The position numbers were made by a program, and so were the translations under genes. A DNA stretch of 64,000 nt from Isoetes taiwanensis (lineage: Eukaryota > Streptophyta > Lycopodiopsida > Isoetales > Isoetaceae): contig JAJEKV010000027.1 in assembly GCA_021234155.1 (NCBI GenBank), forward strand, positions 17,392,891 to 17,456,890, given 5' to 3'. The notes under the pieces are model-generated. The model made no database searches, had not been told where the DNA came from, and saw nothing but the letters and a program-made list of their open reading frames with translations. Positions 47,001 through 58,167 of the stretch are shown piece by piece (the stretch's first letter is position 1; each line of letters begins with the position of its first letter).

Positions 47001-50000
47001 ATATACTTAAGTATATCCGAATTCTATTTTCTATCTATATTTATAAGGACCCCGCGGTCATATAGCTATCCTTGGAAGGGATTGCGTCCTTGCGAAGGAT
47101 CAATTAACATGCTACCTCACATTATCGTTGTTATTTAACTTATTTCCCTATGATACATATACATGCAACAATTTCTATGCAGTTATTAGGATCTATATTT
47201 AACTTATCAATAAGACACATTAAAGCTTATAATACATGCGCACACCTTACCTAAGGCTAGAACGCATCCACCCATTGAGCTGGCGTTGAGTACTTTGGAG
47301 ATGACTTGGTCGTTGCATTGCTCCCATAGTTTTGCTCCACTTCATTGGTGTAGTTAGCTACTACATCAGTCTCGCACGTTGAAGGCCTCCTGAGCCTAAG
47401 GTATCTATCTATTTTACGCTCTATTCGCTTCGGCCATTGCCGGAAAGAACTCTATTCTACGGGTCGGTCAATTCGGTGCAAGTACGTTCAATCATAAGAT
47501 TGAGCCCTCCCACTTTCTTCGAAAAGAAAATGGTCCTGCACCCCTTCAATGACATTGCACACAACGTCATATCTATTCTCTCCCCTTAAGAGGTTATATG
47601 CTTCTTACTTAGCACATTAATTTACTAGCCTTAGCTAACATATATAACCATCTAAGATGGATGCACATATTATGTTATCATTTATTTCAATATAGTTACG
47701 GGTTACCTACTTAGTTAGAACGATTCTAAACCAGAAGGTTTTGTCATCATGACAATTCCTTTTGTCTCAAAAGACTATTTGATTACTATAATTCTTATTT
47801 TAGATGTACCTTGCATGTACTATTATTTTATTATTCTAGAGATTCCCCCTTTCTTAGTTATTTAAACTCTTGGAATATTCCTACCAATCGAATTGATGTC
47901 ATCGTAACAAGTTGGCCGGACTTGTTAGATTACTTCTTTTCTTTCAGTTGGATTATTCTTTAGGAGATACTAGATTTATACATGGTCAACAATTATCCTG
48001 GTAATGATTCCTTCTTAGTGAGGAGATCAATCTCACCAAGTGGTTTCAATACATTGGATGTCTGTTAACAATCGTGTATAATTATAGTTACTCCTATGCA
48101 TTTCCTTCCCAATCTTGACGCTTAGCTCAATATTGGGGCAATCCTTTCAAATGAGAATATCCGAAATGCCTTCTAATCCCAATATGGATGTTACCATCCA
48201 TACATTTAACCTACTAGGCCCCGTGGCCTTAGATCTTTGAGCTTGCTAGAAGCTCATCCGCTCGTTGCCCCCGCTTGAAGGAGCAAGGTAACGTTCTTCC
48301 GAAATGCCGATACCCGATCTCCTTGGCCTTGACAAAGGGCGCTCTTTGAAGTAGAGGTTGGCGTTGTTCGCTAGAGCCTCTCATTGCTGGTGGCTTTGAT
48401 GGCGTAGTTGATCACTTGAAATCTTCCATGCCGCTTTTCAAAAGCCCGAAGGTGGCGCCCGTTGAAAGAGATCTTTCATCTTGAACTCTTTGTCTTGGCG
48501 GCTAAAGGCGACTCGAGATCCGATATTGTTTCTTCGACTCCATCGATGCCTCATACGCCGAAGTTGCCCAAGAGTGTTGACGATGTTGATTGCTTCACCC
48601 CTGCAACTTGCATAACATCTCTTCCTTTGATCTGTTACGCTATGGGAGGGAAGGAATAACAAGGGAACTATACATGCAAAACATATAGCTTACATAATTA
48701 CAATTATACTACTAGAGCTATTAGGTCTCCCTTGTGCCTCCCCTCGAAGTTGCGACCTACTCCTTGGCAATGTCATCGGTGTTCCTCCCGGTGCAATGGT
48801 GTTGACGATCTATATCCTCCTATTTGTACGTCAGCTCATACCCCGGGGTAACTTGTTGAAATACTTGGGCCCTCCGACGTTTGTCGGCTATGGCACAACC
48901 GCTTTGCATCACATTCTAACTAAGGTGTGCTTGTCGTTGATGCTCCGACATTTCGACCGCTTCTTGATCCCGTTTCTCGGGCAATAATTGTTCCCCCCTT
49001 CATGATACTTGAAGCTATTTGGAAGGCGCCTCTTGAGGTCGTGCCCGATTCCTTTGGCTATACTCCTCCGGAGTTGTTCTCTTCTTCGCAGCTTGTTCTT
49101 TGAATCGCTTCATCCTTGGGTTCACCAAGTTGCATGCAAGGCCGCATGCAAGTCATCGGCTTCGCCTCACCTAGTTGGTTCTCCATCGAGCTTCCAAACT
49201 TCCTCGTTTGATCCCTCGATCGCATGGCTTGGGCGTTAACACGCGTCCCGCGGTGCTATGCCGTCTTCTTGCCTTGAGGTACCCTCCGGTGGCTTTGATT
49301 GTGCTCTTCGGTTTGGTCCTCCCCATTTGCCTCTAGGGAGCTCGTGGAAGAAGTCGGTTGCTAGCACTTCTCCAGCTTTCAGTTCCTGACCTTTGTCCCT
49401 CTATGCATGTCGGTCTCTCTGGCAAGTAAAGCATCATGGCTCTCCTCCCTGCTGGCTATATTGTCGGGATGATGGATCCTTATATCTGCACAGCTTGACC
49501 CTTGAGTTGAAGAAGTACCTGCCTTAGATATACTCTTGTCGTTGAATAGCTTGGCTATTATCTTGAACTCTCTTTTTGCCGAAGGTGCTTCAGTTGCTAT
49601 CCTTGTCGTTAAGGTGTCGAATGCTTCTACCTTGGGCGTTTGACGTGCCACATGTCGGAGATATGGTCGGCTTCTTCTCTTCTAATTACTGGTAGGAGTA
49701 CCTGACGAAGCCGTCACCTAGTTGTTGGAGGCATGTCTCCTCATCGCGGTGCCTTTCGTAAGTGCATCTCCATCTAATACACGTGTCATAGCGCATCACC
49801 CTATATTACCACAAGGTGGGATTATGGTCGTCGAGATGTTGCCTTCTTAGTTGGCTCGTTGATGTCGGGGTGTTCCTCCTTCCATTGTTGAGGCCACTCA
49901 TGTCATAAGTTCGTCAAGTGCTGCCACTGCTACAAGAGGTAGTGTTGCGCCCTGACGATGTCCTGGTGCCGCGTTGATGATCTTGACATGATCGGTGTTG

Positions 50001-52440
50001 TCTCTTATTCTAACATTGGGTGGCCGAGCAGTCTTCTGCTTGAGGGCATTTCCCGAAGTGTTTGGAGTTGAAGGTTTGCTTGGCCTCTCGTCGTTTCTCC
50101 CTCGTAGTTGCTCTTCCATTTTGATCTTGGGCTATAGTTGTGCCTCCTTGCTTCCTCCTTTGGTAGTCGAAGTGAAGGAGCTTCCTGATCTAAGCGCTAA
50201 ATCCGTAAAACATGACTTTAAACCCATGTTTCTCCACTATATATGTGGACATCCTAGATATACAATAGACATATACGCATTTACATTGGGATTTTAATTC
50301 ATCCACTTTTGCAAAACAACTACGAAGATCTACCTAATTATTTATACTCCTCTAGGTTTTCCCTTCCTCCTATCGCATTTGATTCTTCGGTTTTGCTGCA
50401 TCTTCTTCGTTCAGGTTGACTCCGGGATTCCTTGAGATGCTGCTACTATTGTTGAGCTTTATGTCTGATCCGAGCTGATCACCTCAAGTTGCGAAGAGTG
50501 TTCGTCGATGTGATCCCTTGAAAAAGATGCTCCTCCTTGTTGTGTATGTTCGTCGCGAGGAATGCGGTAACCGCCACGTCCCTACATGCGGTGTTTGTTG
50601 CAAGATTGCTGATTATGGTGCCATTGATGGAGCTTGAGTAGGGTCACCGGGCTGTTGCAGTCGGGCATTCTTGAATGTCTTGAAGCTCGAGATCGTGGGG
50701 TCGGTAGGCGTGCATTGTCATTCCCCGCGAGTTGAATTTCCGAGTCGCGACTCCGCTGCTGCTTGGGCTTTGCTTCATTCCGAGGTGGCTCTCCCCGCCG
50801 GAAGTGTGGTCATCTCCATTGCACTTACCGTAGCTCCTTCCAGTGTCGCTGCGTGATTTCTACCTGGCTGGCTAGGTCATCTCCTCCGTCCTTTGGGTCC
50901 TAACCATTCGAAATCACTCCTTGGCCGACGTAGTAAAGCCGCCCTTCCTTTGGTTTCTAGGTGTTCCCGGGTCCGAATTCTGTTTGAGCGTAATATTCTC
51001 CTCCTTGGTCTTGCCCCCTAGCTGATATCTGTGCCTTCGAGTCGAAATGTTCCTTGATATGCGTCTCCTCCCTCTCATGGTCTCCTACCTTTTGGAACCG
51101 ATGAAAGTTCTCCTGCTTTGGTGCAAGGGAGCTGGAGGCTCATCTTGGTCAGCCTTAGGTGCTTTGTGGTTGCCTAGCTTGGTTACTCCTTTTGTTGACG
51201 CTTAAGCTTTGAGCTGCTGGGCTGCAAGGTCGTGGGTGATCTTCCCTCCGGTTTCTATACGCTCTGTGTCGCCATGAGTTGTCTCCTCGACGGAAGATTA
51301 TGCCCTCGCCCTAGCTCGTGATGCTAACGCGACATCGATGCCTAACATCTTCCTCGTACACCATTTTGTTGTCTCGCGTTCTTCCATTTGAAACTCATGT
51401 GCGCCGAGTTGGTGAAGGCGTTGAGATCCTCTTTTCCGATGTGAGCTCGTGGGCGTGGTAGCCGGAGGTTGACATCTAGAACATTCTTGGTGCCGTTGGT
51501 TACCAATATTCTTCCCATTTGATGGAGATTGATGATAGGTCGGTGGTGTCCTGTTCTACTCGCTTGTCGGTTGAGGTGTTTGTCGCTGTGCTTCCCTCTC
51601 TTGGGTCCGCTTTTCGGTCTCCTCTTCTTATCTGTTTTGTACATCGGCCGGGACCTTGATGTCTTCAAGAAGTTAGCATCTCGCCTGCCCTCGTGGCTCG
51701 CCCCAGACTTCAAAGCAACTCTCGTGATATCCTAGAGTCTAAGGGTCTACTTGAAGGGCTCTCCTACCTTTTGGGCTCTATAAGCAAGCAAGATGGCTCG
51801 AAAGCAAAGATTATTGGAGACATCTCTTTAATCTACAAGTCTATGGACATTAGGCCGTGTGGTATGGCATGAAATGAGGGTTTGTTTTGCGGGACCTCCC
51901 CGATGTTTGAGGCATACTCTAAGGTCCTAGCAAAGTTGGTTTGGGGGGTCCAATCTCTACACACCCCGAGTGACTTGGGCAGCTCTAGACTCTAGCTCCT
52001 TTCTAGGTATCCCGGCAATAGGGAGTGTGAATGTGGCTACCAGATAGGTCAAACTCTATTAGAAGGACACAAAATTAGGTCAATGTTTATGCTTTTGGCA
52101 TGAGCAGAGGTGATGTACCAACAGTTGGACTTCGGTTGCTATGCTGAGGTTTAGATGACTATAACAAAGGGGTGTTCCTGAGCACTTCTACCTAGGAGTA
52201 AGGCATCAGCTTCGAGCCGAGATCAATACTTGCGAGCTACTAATGGGGTATGCTTCTATTTACAACAAACCACAGTTTGGGAAAACAATTCAAGGGTTTG
52301 AGCAATTTTGGTCATTTTGAGATGGGGTTTGACATTTCTATCCTAATTTGAGGTCATAAATGGATTCTAGGCTGTCTAACGGTCCTATTGCAACAAATTT
52401 CAAGCGATTTGGAGCTCTGTAGCTCAAGTTATGGGGTTTG
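47001..52440 (-). other. Interior of LTR element 2 without a recognised protein
   Basis: About 5.4 kb. The part from 48.2 to 51.8 kb is more GC-rich, with codon-like texture. Its longest minus-strand frame (51342-51713, 123 codons) is Arg/Lys-rich (KTDKKRRPKSGPKRGKHS). A basic gag-like relic is possible but unproven. Other short minus frames (49379-49651, 49898-50119) carry no motif I know. Confidence 0.35.
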
Positions 52441-52451
52441 AAAAATTGGAC

Positions 52452-53554
52452 GTCTCTAAGAGTGCGCGAGGGGGGTGTTAGGTTGGGACCTAAGTGGCCT
52501 CTGGCGCACTCTTGGAGTCATTGGCCTATCTCTGCCTAATGGATGCCAAGAATCCGCTGGGAGGGGTAAATTCCTATTAGTTTTCTTCCTAAATGCAAGT
52601 TTCTTTGTTTATTACTACGTTTGGAGCAAGTAGGGCTAATCAAGGCCCCAGTTGGTTGGATGACTCTAAGAGTCTTGCGAGGAGGGGTTAGGTTGGGACC
52701 TAACTATGCTCAAGCAAGCACTCTTGGAGTCGTTGGTCAAAAAATATCGCATTTGCTCCGTGATCATTGTACCTAATGAATACACATTTTTAAACGACTA
52801 TATATCTTTATTATTCAAATTTTCATACATCACATATAAACCTGTTAGTTACAAAAAGCAAATTTTGTGTTCTATTTATCCGTCCTCTTGATGTACTTCC
52901 CGGTCTCATGTCTCTCTGTCTTTTATGTGGGCGTGCACGCCAATGAGTCTTCAAGTGTTGCACGACCTCCATCTCTGCCTTGCTTAATTTCTTGGTTTGT
53001 TGATGAAATCCTCCATATCTCGAATCGAAGCTAGGTCTTCTTCAACTATTTTCTCTCGAACCCCTCTAAGCATGCGCGAGGAGGGTATTAGGTCCAGACC
53101 TAACTATGCCCTGGCGCACCCTTAGAGGTGTTGTCCCTTTCCGCTCTAAACTTATCCCATTTACACAATTTAACATGCGTTTCCCACTAATTTAATCATT
53201 ATAAACAAGATTCTATTATTACCTTTACCATTTGAGTAAGTTATGATCAATTTTTGAGGTCACTTTTAGGGATGACTCTAAGAGTGCGCGAGGGGGGTGT
53301 TAGGTTGGGACCTAACTATACTCTGGCGCACTCTTGGAGTCATTGTTCCAAAAGTGACTTGTACTTAATGTTTTTCGATGTTTTAACATATAATTCTAGC
53401 TATTTCGAGCTTTTTGATTGGGATTTCATCTTTTATTTTACCATTTGGAGTTCCTAAGGCCAAGTTCTAGGGTTCATATGGGGTGACTACTCTAAGAGTG
53501 CGCGAGAGGGCCATTAGGTCTGAACCTAACATGCTCCTGGCGCACTCTTGGAGT
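52452..53554 (-). repeat. Five regularly spaced stem-loops in the leader of LTR element 2
   Basis: Cores lie at 52452-52519, 52662-52731, 53063-53128, 53272-53343 and 53489-53554. Each has an outer stem of about 15-17 bp (left arm type GACTCTAAGAGTGCGC, right arm type GCGCACTCTTGGAGTC). Each also has an inner hairpin TTAGGT/ACCTAA with a variable 4-base loop. Starts are spaced 210, 401, 211 and 215 bp, so a ~212-bp tandem unit with one copy lost. Linkers have diverged while stems are kept, with paired changes in copies 2 and 3. They sit 0.2-1.3 kb downstream of the PBS in the element's sense. Confidence 0.85.
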
Positions 53555-53744
53555 CATTGGCCAAGAGTGCCTGAAATTTAGTAGGATCTCTTAAGTGCCT
53601 ATGTTCTCTAATTATCCTAATCTTAGATAATTACTAGCTCTACCCCAGGAAAAAAATTTCCCGCTACTCAAGGTTTGAGGATCCTATCAAGTTAGTACTA
53701 CTGGGAGCATGGTCAGTGCTTTGCTCTTGGTCTCCAAGAACATT

Positions 53745-53756
53745 GCTCTGATACCA
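53745..53756 (-). other. Primer-binding site (initiator-Met tRNA) of LTR element 2
   Basis: The minus strand reads TGGTATCAGAGC, the complement of the 3' end of plant initiator-methionine tRNA, one base from the LTR edge at 53758. Confidence 0.9.
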
Positions 53757-53757
53757 C

Positions 53758-55468
53758 TGTGACGTCCCCTACTCATATACGGTGCCCTCACCATATACAA
53801 ACAGGAGTTCATCCCCCATACCAGCTCCATGCTAATACAGGGCCCTCCACATGACACTGCAACCGTGACGGGTTCCAGTGGGAAGAGTGGAAGGGTCATT
53901 GCGCCCCGTCTCCCTCAGGGCCTACCTAGCTGCGGAAGCGTAAACATACATGTCAGTAGCACATACATCAACATCATATGACCATCACGAAGGATGGTCC
54001 TCCACATATCTGCATAGACAAAGATCAGCACATCACATAGGGAATCCTACCCAAGGCTCAGACTCAAAGGGATGACTGACGGCTTGGGTCTCCGTGAGTT
54101 CATTGCGCATGCCAAATTCATGGCAATGGATTTGGCTGGCATATGAACATGGCTTAGGGTTGTCCACTCCATCCGCCCCTCCCATTGCACACTTTGCGAG
54201 TGGTCTCGAAAAGTGTCGGGACCTGGCGATAGAGGGATGCATGCATAGCCAAAGGGGCTACTCCCGGGCTCATCCTCCCGAGTTCCGATGGGGCGGTAGG
54301 GATCACTCCCTCCGAGAGATCTACATGTCGACTCAAGGTGACTAGAGGGCCACCGCCTCGTGATTCGGACCGAACCCACTAGAAAGTGAACACCACTTCA
54401 CGGGTGTCGAGCCCATGCCTTGCCCACACGCAGTGGCAAGCCATTGGACCTAGTCACAATGATCCCCGGTAGGCTTTACACACCAGAGGGATCGTTCAAG
54501 AGTCAGGACATGAACCTCCTTCTCGGCCCGGTCCGCCCCTTCACCCACATCCCGGTGTGGCTCTTGTGCACAGGCCGAATCTACAGTGTGCTAGAGAGGC
54601 TACTCTAGGAGCATCTACTACCAAGCTTGAAGTCTCTACCCCCCTTCCCAATACAAGGAGTTCACAGAGATACATCATCCATATACATCACAGAAGAACT
54701 AAAGAACAAGATCTAATCTATATCATAGAGTTAGGTTCTTTAGTTAGAATCTGCTATCTAGAGATCTAGAGGGCTGCTATGGGCAATTTAAGAGGCTAAA
54801 CCTACTGATTCGATGGCTGAAATGGGGTTTAGACTACTAAATTGCCTAAATACCTGATCCTTGAGTTCCTCCTCCTGACCTGAGCTCGACCATCCTGCTG
54901 AAACGCTTGAATCAAGGGAAACTAACGTCGCAATCCTCTCAGGCAGAGTCTGGGAGGCGGTTTTGGCTGTTGAGGCAGCCAAAACAGAGTTCTAAAACCC
55001 TAGAAACGAAAATGGGCAAGTTAGGGTTCTCCTACTTAAATAGACAAGGGGGTTGGCTAGGGTTTCCAATTATCCCCTTTAGGCATGTGGGATAATTGGG
55101 AAAAGGGCCCACTTGCCTTTAAGGGCTAGGTGGCCAAATGTGCCCACATGGAAATGTGTGCACCCAAATGTGCTCACATGGAAATGTGTGCACATTAATG
55201 AATGTGTACATTGGAAAATGTGCACATTAATTGCACCTATGGGTATGGCCCACTTGGCATCAAGTGGCCACATGGAAATGTGTGCCCACATTAATGTGTA
55301 CATTGGAAAATGTGCACATTAATACTAATGCACATTCTTAGCAAGTTGCCCCCTAGGGGCTACCCACTTGGCTACACGTTGGCGTACACGTCAGTCGGGG
55401 TGGCGTGTACGCGTGACGTGGTAGTACAATATACGTCCTGGGAGCGTATACTGTGCTGGAACGTCACA
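53758..55468 (-). repeat. LTR of element 2 (5' LTR in element orientation), 1,711 bp
   Basis: TG...CA ends and adjoining PBS. The promoter of the element should lie here, reading leftwards. It has not been located. Confidence 0.93.
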
Positions 55469-55473
55469 AGTAT

Positions 55474-56027
55474 GGAATTCTTATTGTCTCCCTAAGGTAA
55501 GTTTCTTTATCTGGCTCTTGGCAAATAAAAGTATTTCTAGCCTGCAGGTGACCTCAAGTAGATATGAGGACATTTCTCCTAATTGCCAACTTGGTTGCAA
55601 TATGGAAGAAAGCATTGAACATATATTTCTCTGTCCTAAGCTTAATTCTTTCTGGTCTTGGTTCAATGAGAAGCTAGGTTACCTATTCCCTATGAAAGTC
55701 AATGGCAATCTTTTAACCTATATTCAAAATAATTGTGCCTTTGCTAACACTATTATGTTCATTGCCTTATGGAATATTTGGAAAGCAAGAAATAGAATTG
55801 TGCATGGTAAGAAGAACTTCTCTATCTTTTGGATTAAAATGCATTTCCAACTTGATATTGAATCTACTGCATCAGCACACAAAAGAAAATTGGCTGATAA
55901 GTATAACAAGAAGTGGGACTCAATTGGTGTATTCAAGGGGTCTTTTGATTTATTTGTATCTAATTTATGTGTCATTAGTTCTAACTCTGTATTTTGTGAT
56001 GATACTAGCTTATCTGAGAATATGTAA
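55474..56027 (+). pseudogene. LINE ORF2, C-terminal zinc-binding (zf-RVT) part
   Basis: Resumes the LINE after LTR element 2. The open part from 55518 gives the plant LINE reverse-transcriptase zinc-binding pattern: CQLGCNMEESIEHIFLCP, then FWSWF, and FIALWNIWKARNRIVHG, ending at 56025. A normal C-terminus of L1 ORF2. Confidence 0.85.
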
Positions 56028-56795
56028 GGAAAGCCTTGGGGAGTTGGGAGACACTAAGAAGGATGCAGGTCAAGAACTTGGTCTCTTCTGAGCAACATGA
56101 ATGGGTCAGAGTTTGATATGGGCAAGAAAACAAGTCTAGCTGAAGCTTTCTGCAGGGAAGTGACTCAGATGTTCTGCATGTTTGACTTCCTGTCAATGTA
56201 TCACTATTACATGTCAGAAAATTAGTTCTCAAGATACAGGGAGCAGTATTACACACATAGACTTCTGGCAGATTTATATGGTTCCTTACTTTGCTTAAGT
56301 GAAATTGAATCCTCTTGCTTTGATGACATTGCTGAGAAGATTGATGACATCTACACCTTTGGATCTGCTGCACCTTTCTACTCATACTTTAATACCAAAC
56401 TTGACTCTCTTTGCTCCTAAGCCTGCCATTTACCTAATCCTACATCTGAACTCTTGGGATCATATCCTCACCAACCTGAACATCTTTTGCTCAACTTTGC
56501 TTCCTAATCTTGTTTGGATTTTGGCTAATACAGGTGATAGCAGAATTTTTGCTGGGGTCGTGATTGTTTTGCTGTCATAAAAAGACTGTTATTCGAAAGT
56601 TGACTTCTGCACTAACGAGTCAAACTTCAATTTTGACTACATCTATTTTGACTACCTCTCCATTCTTTTTTGGTGGTGGATATAATCTAGGGACATCTTG
56701 TTTCAATGATCTCTGCTATTCTTAGCAGGTCGTCCATGTATTGTTTTTCTTGATTAATGGAAAAACCAATTCTTACTCTCAAAAAAAAAAAAAGG
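56028..56795 (+). other. LINE 3' UTR and poly-A tail
   Basis: Non-coding, AT-rich and T-rich near its end, finishing in 13 A residues (56781-56793) before the target duplication. Confidence 0.8.
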
Positions 56796-56808
56796 GTACC
56801 ACGGCATT

Positions 56809-57335
56809 TGGTGCCTCATCAGAAGGGTGATTCAAATGGAAAGCAGTCGTTCCCCTTCAGTTGCACAGAGATGGATCTACGCTGCAGAGGGATGCACCCA
56901 ATTTGTTGACATATTGCACCGGAATCCTGGATACCTTGGTCTCAAATGGGATGGAGCCTGGGAACACCATTAGAGCCACCATCGAGATCACTGGTGGCCC
57001 GTTGACAGACACTCCGGTCCTCGAGCCCAAGCACCGAGAAGTGCATCCAGAGTCGTAGCTGAGCGCGAGCGGGCAGCACGACAATGACAAGATCCACAGA
57101 TGGCCGCCCGGATGTTGGCGACCTCAGCCAGACACAGAGATACAGGGAGGCAAGGCGCTAAGTACTATAATGCGTTTGCAACATATCCTGACACCCGAGA
57201 CGGCATTGGAATCCTTTCCAGAGGGTTAGAAGCTGACAGAGACTCAATCGAGGGGAAGAAGATGCGTCTTAATGAGCGATCCCCCGCTGGAGTGGCCTTC
57301 AAGTGCGTCTTTATGGTGGGTTTGGGGGATTAACC
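56809..57335 (+). pseudogene. 3' part of the DNA transposon's gene, unrecognised
   Basis: Continues exon 3 of 29925. Two frames are open and protein-like. One runs from a stop near 56830 to 57058 (FKWKAVVPLQLHRDGSTLQ; NLLTYCTGILDTLVSNG; TIRATIEITGGPLTDTP). The other reads EYHGIWCLIRRVIQMESS and RWIYAAEGCTQFVDILHRN before a stop at ~56973. A further open stretch lies at 57100-57333. No transposase motif is identifiable. I cannot tell which frame was used. Confidence 0.4.
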
Positions 57336-57414
57336 CCCTCAAGCAAGTGAATACATCAATCTTCAATAATTAATAAAGGTGGTTTTTTCAGGCATGTGAG
57401 CATTTTGAATTTAC

Positions 57415-57945
57415 TTGGGAGGATTCACTCAAGCGAATCCTCCTGTGAGGATTCACTTGAGTGATTCCCCCCAATAATTAATAAGAGGGATTTTTTATGC
57501 ACATGTGAGCATTTTGAATTTATGACGGAGGATTCCCTCAAGCAAATCCTCATAGGAGGATCTCAAGCGAATCCTTCCAAGCATGCGAAATCAATGCATT
57601 AAATGTTGGAGATTTTTTGAATGATTTTGGTTAACCAGGATCAAGGATTCGCTTAAGCGAATCCTCTATAGAGCAGACGTGGATGCCATGTCATCACGAG
57701 GATTCACTTGAGCGAATCCAGAGGATTCACTCAAGCGAATCCTTGGCACCTCTAGTCAATTTAGGGAGCCAATAAAGTGGGTCCCCCCCTCCCCCCCACC
57801 CCCATGGAGGGTTGTTTTATGCCACTTCAGACGTGAATCCTCCTGATTCACTTAAGTGAATCCAGAGGATTCACTCAAACAAATCCTCTTGGCACCTCTA
57901 GTCAATTTAGGGAGCCAATAAAGTACCTCCCAGGGGGGTTTGTTT
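57415..57945. repeat. Right subterminal palindrome cluster, with duplicated terminus
   Basis: At least seven copies of the GAGGATTCGCTTGAGCGAATCC family (near 57419, 57448, 57531, 57642, 57698, 57721 and 57838-57890). The terminal block with CTAGTCAATTTAGGGAGCCA occurs twice (57752 and 57897). Confidence 0.75.
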
Positions 57946-58167
57946 TTATGCATATTGATTGGTTCGGACCATTTGGTAGGAATTTAGAACGATCCAGAGC
58001 ATCAGAGGGTGCATTCCGCAAAAGTACACAAAAGGTATATATTATCAATACCTACTACATATGGTATACCTTTAGCCCTCGGTTATAGGTAAATACCTTT
58101 GTACAAATATGCATCAAATGTTCTAGGGGGGCTTCAGGGAGAGGGGAAGGGGAGGGGAGGAGAGGGG
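57946..58167. other. Spacer, no gene
   Basis: Purine-rich run at 58135-58170. Nothing else recognised. Confidence 0.3.

Larger units (their letters stand above)
43825..55468 (-). mobile_element. LTR retrotransposon 2, 11.6 kb, coding capacity not recognised
   Basis: Begins TGTGACGTCC and ends ACGTCACA, flanked by AGTAT (43820-43824; 55469-55473). Two near-identical ~1.7-kb LTRs, a PBS for initiator-Met tRNA beside the right LTR and a polypurine tract beside the left LTR fix the minus orientation. The 8.2-kb interior shows no gag, protease, reverse transcriptase or integrase motif that I could find. It may be a large retrotransposon derivative that depends on a relative. Very similar LTRs suggest this is the youngest large insertion. 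Confidence 0.93.
29941..56795 (+). mobile_element. L1-type LINE, nearly full length, split by two LTR elements
   Basis: Flanked by the 13-bp target duplication GTACCACGGCATT (29928-29940 and 56796-56808) and ending in a 13-A tail (56781-56793). It carries a ~0.67-kb 5' UTR, ORF1, a spacer, ORF2 (endonuclease, reverse transcriptase, zinc-binding end) and a ~0.75-kb 3' UTR. Subtracting the two LTR elements leaves ~7.85 kb, suitable for a complete plant L1. Several frameshifts and stops show it no longer moves. Confidence 0.92.
28899..57945. mobile_element. Unclassified DNA transposon with palindrome-rich ends; host of all later insertions
   Basis: Both ends carry C-runs, the word GGCTCCCTARATTRACT (left ~28929; right on the minus strand ~57891-57907) and clusters of the palindrome GGATTCGCTTGAGCGAATCC. 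The two ends are inverted relative to one another, as expected for terminal inverted repeats plus subterminal repeats. The right terminal block is duplicated (57745-57780 and 57894-57932). I could not settle a target duplication. Without the LINE and its nested guests the element would be about 2.2 kb and contains a few open exons without a recognised transposase. Confidence 0.55.

Noticed and set aside
43825-55468. Ty3/gypsy assignment for LTR element 2
   Set aside because: Five-base duplication and Met-tRNA priming occur in both copia and gypsy elements, and no pol domain order is available.
28899-57945. CACTA or hAT assignment for the palindrome-rich transposon
   Set aside because: No CACTA terminus, no clear 3-, 8- or 9-bp target duplication and no transposase motif, so the superfamily is left open.
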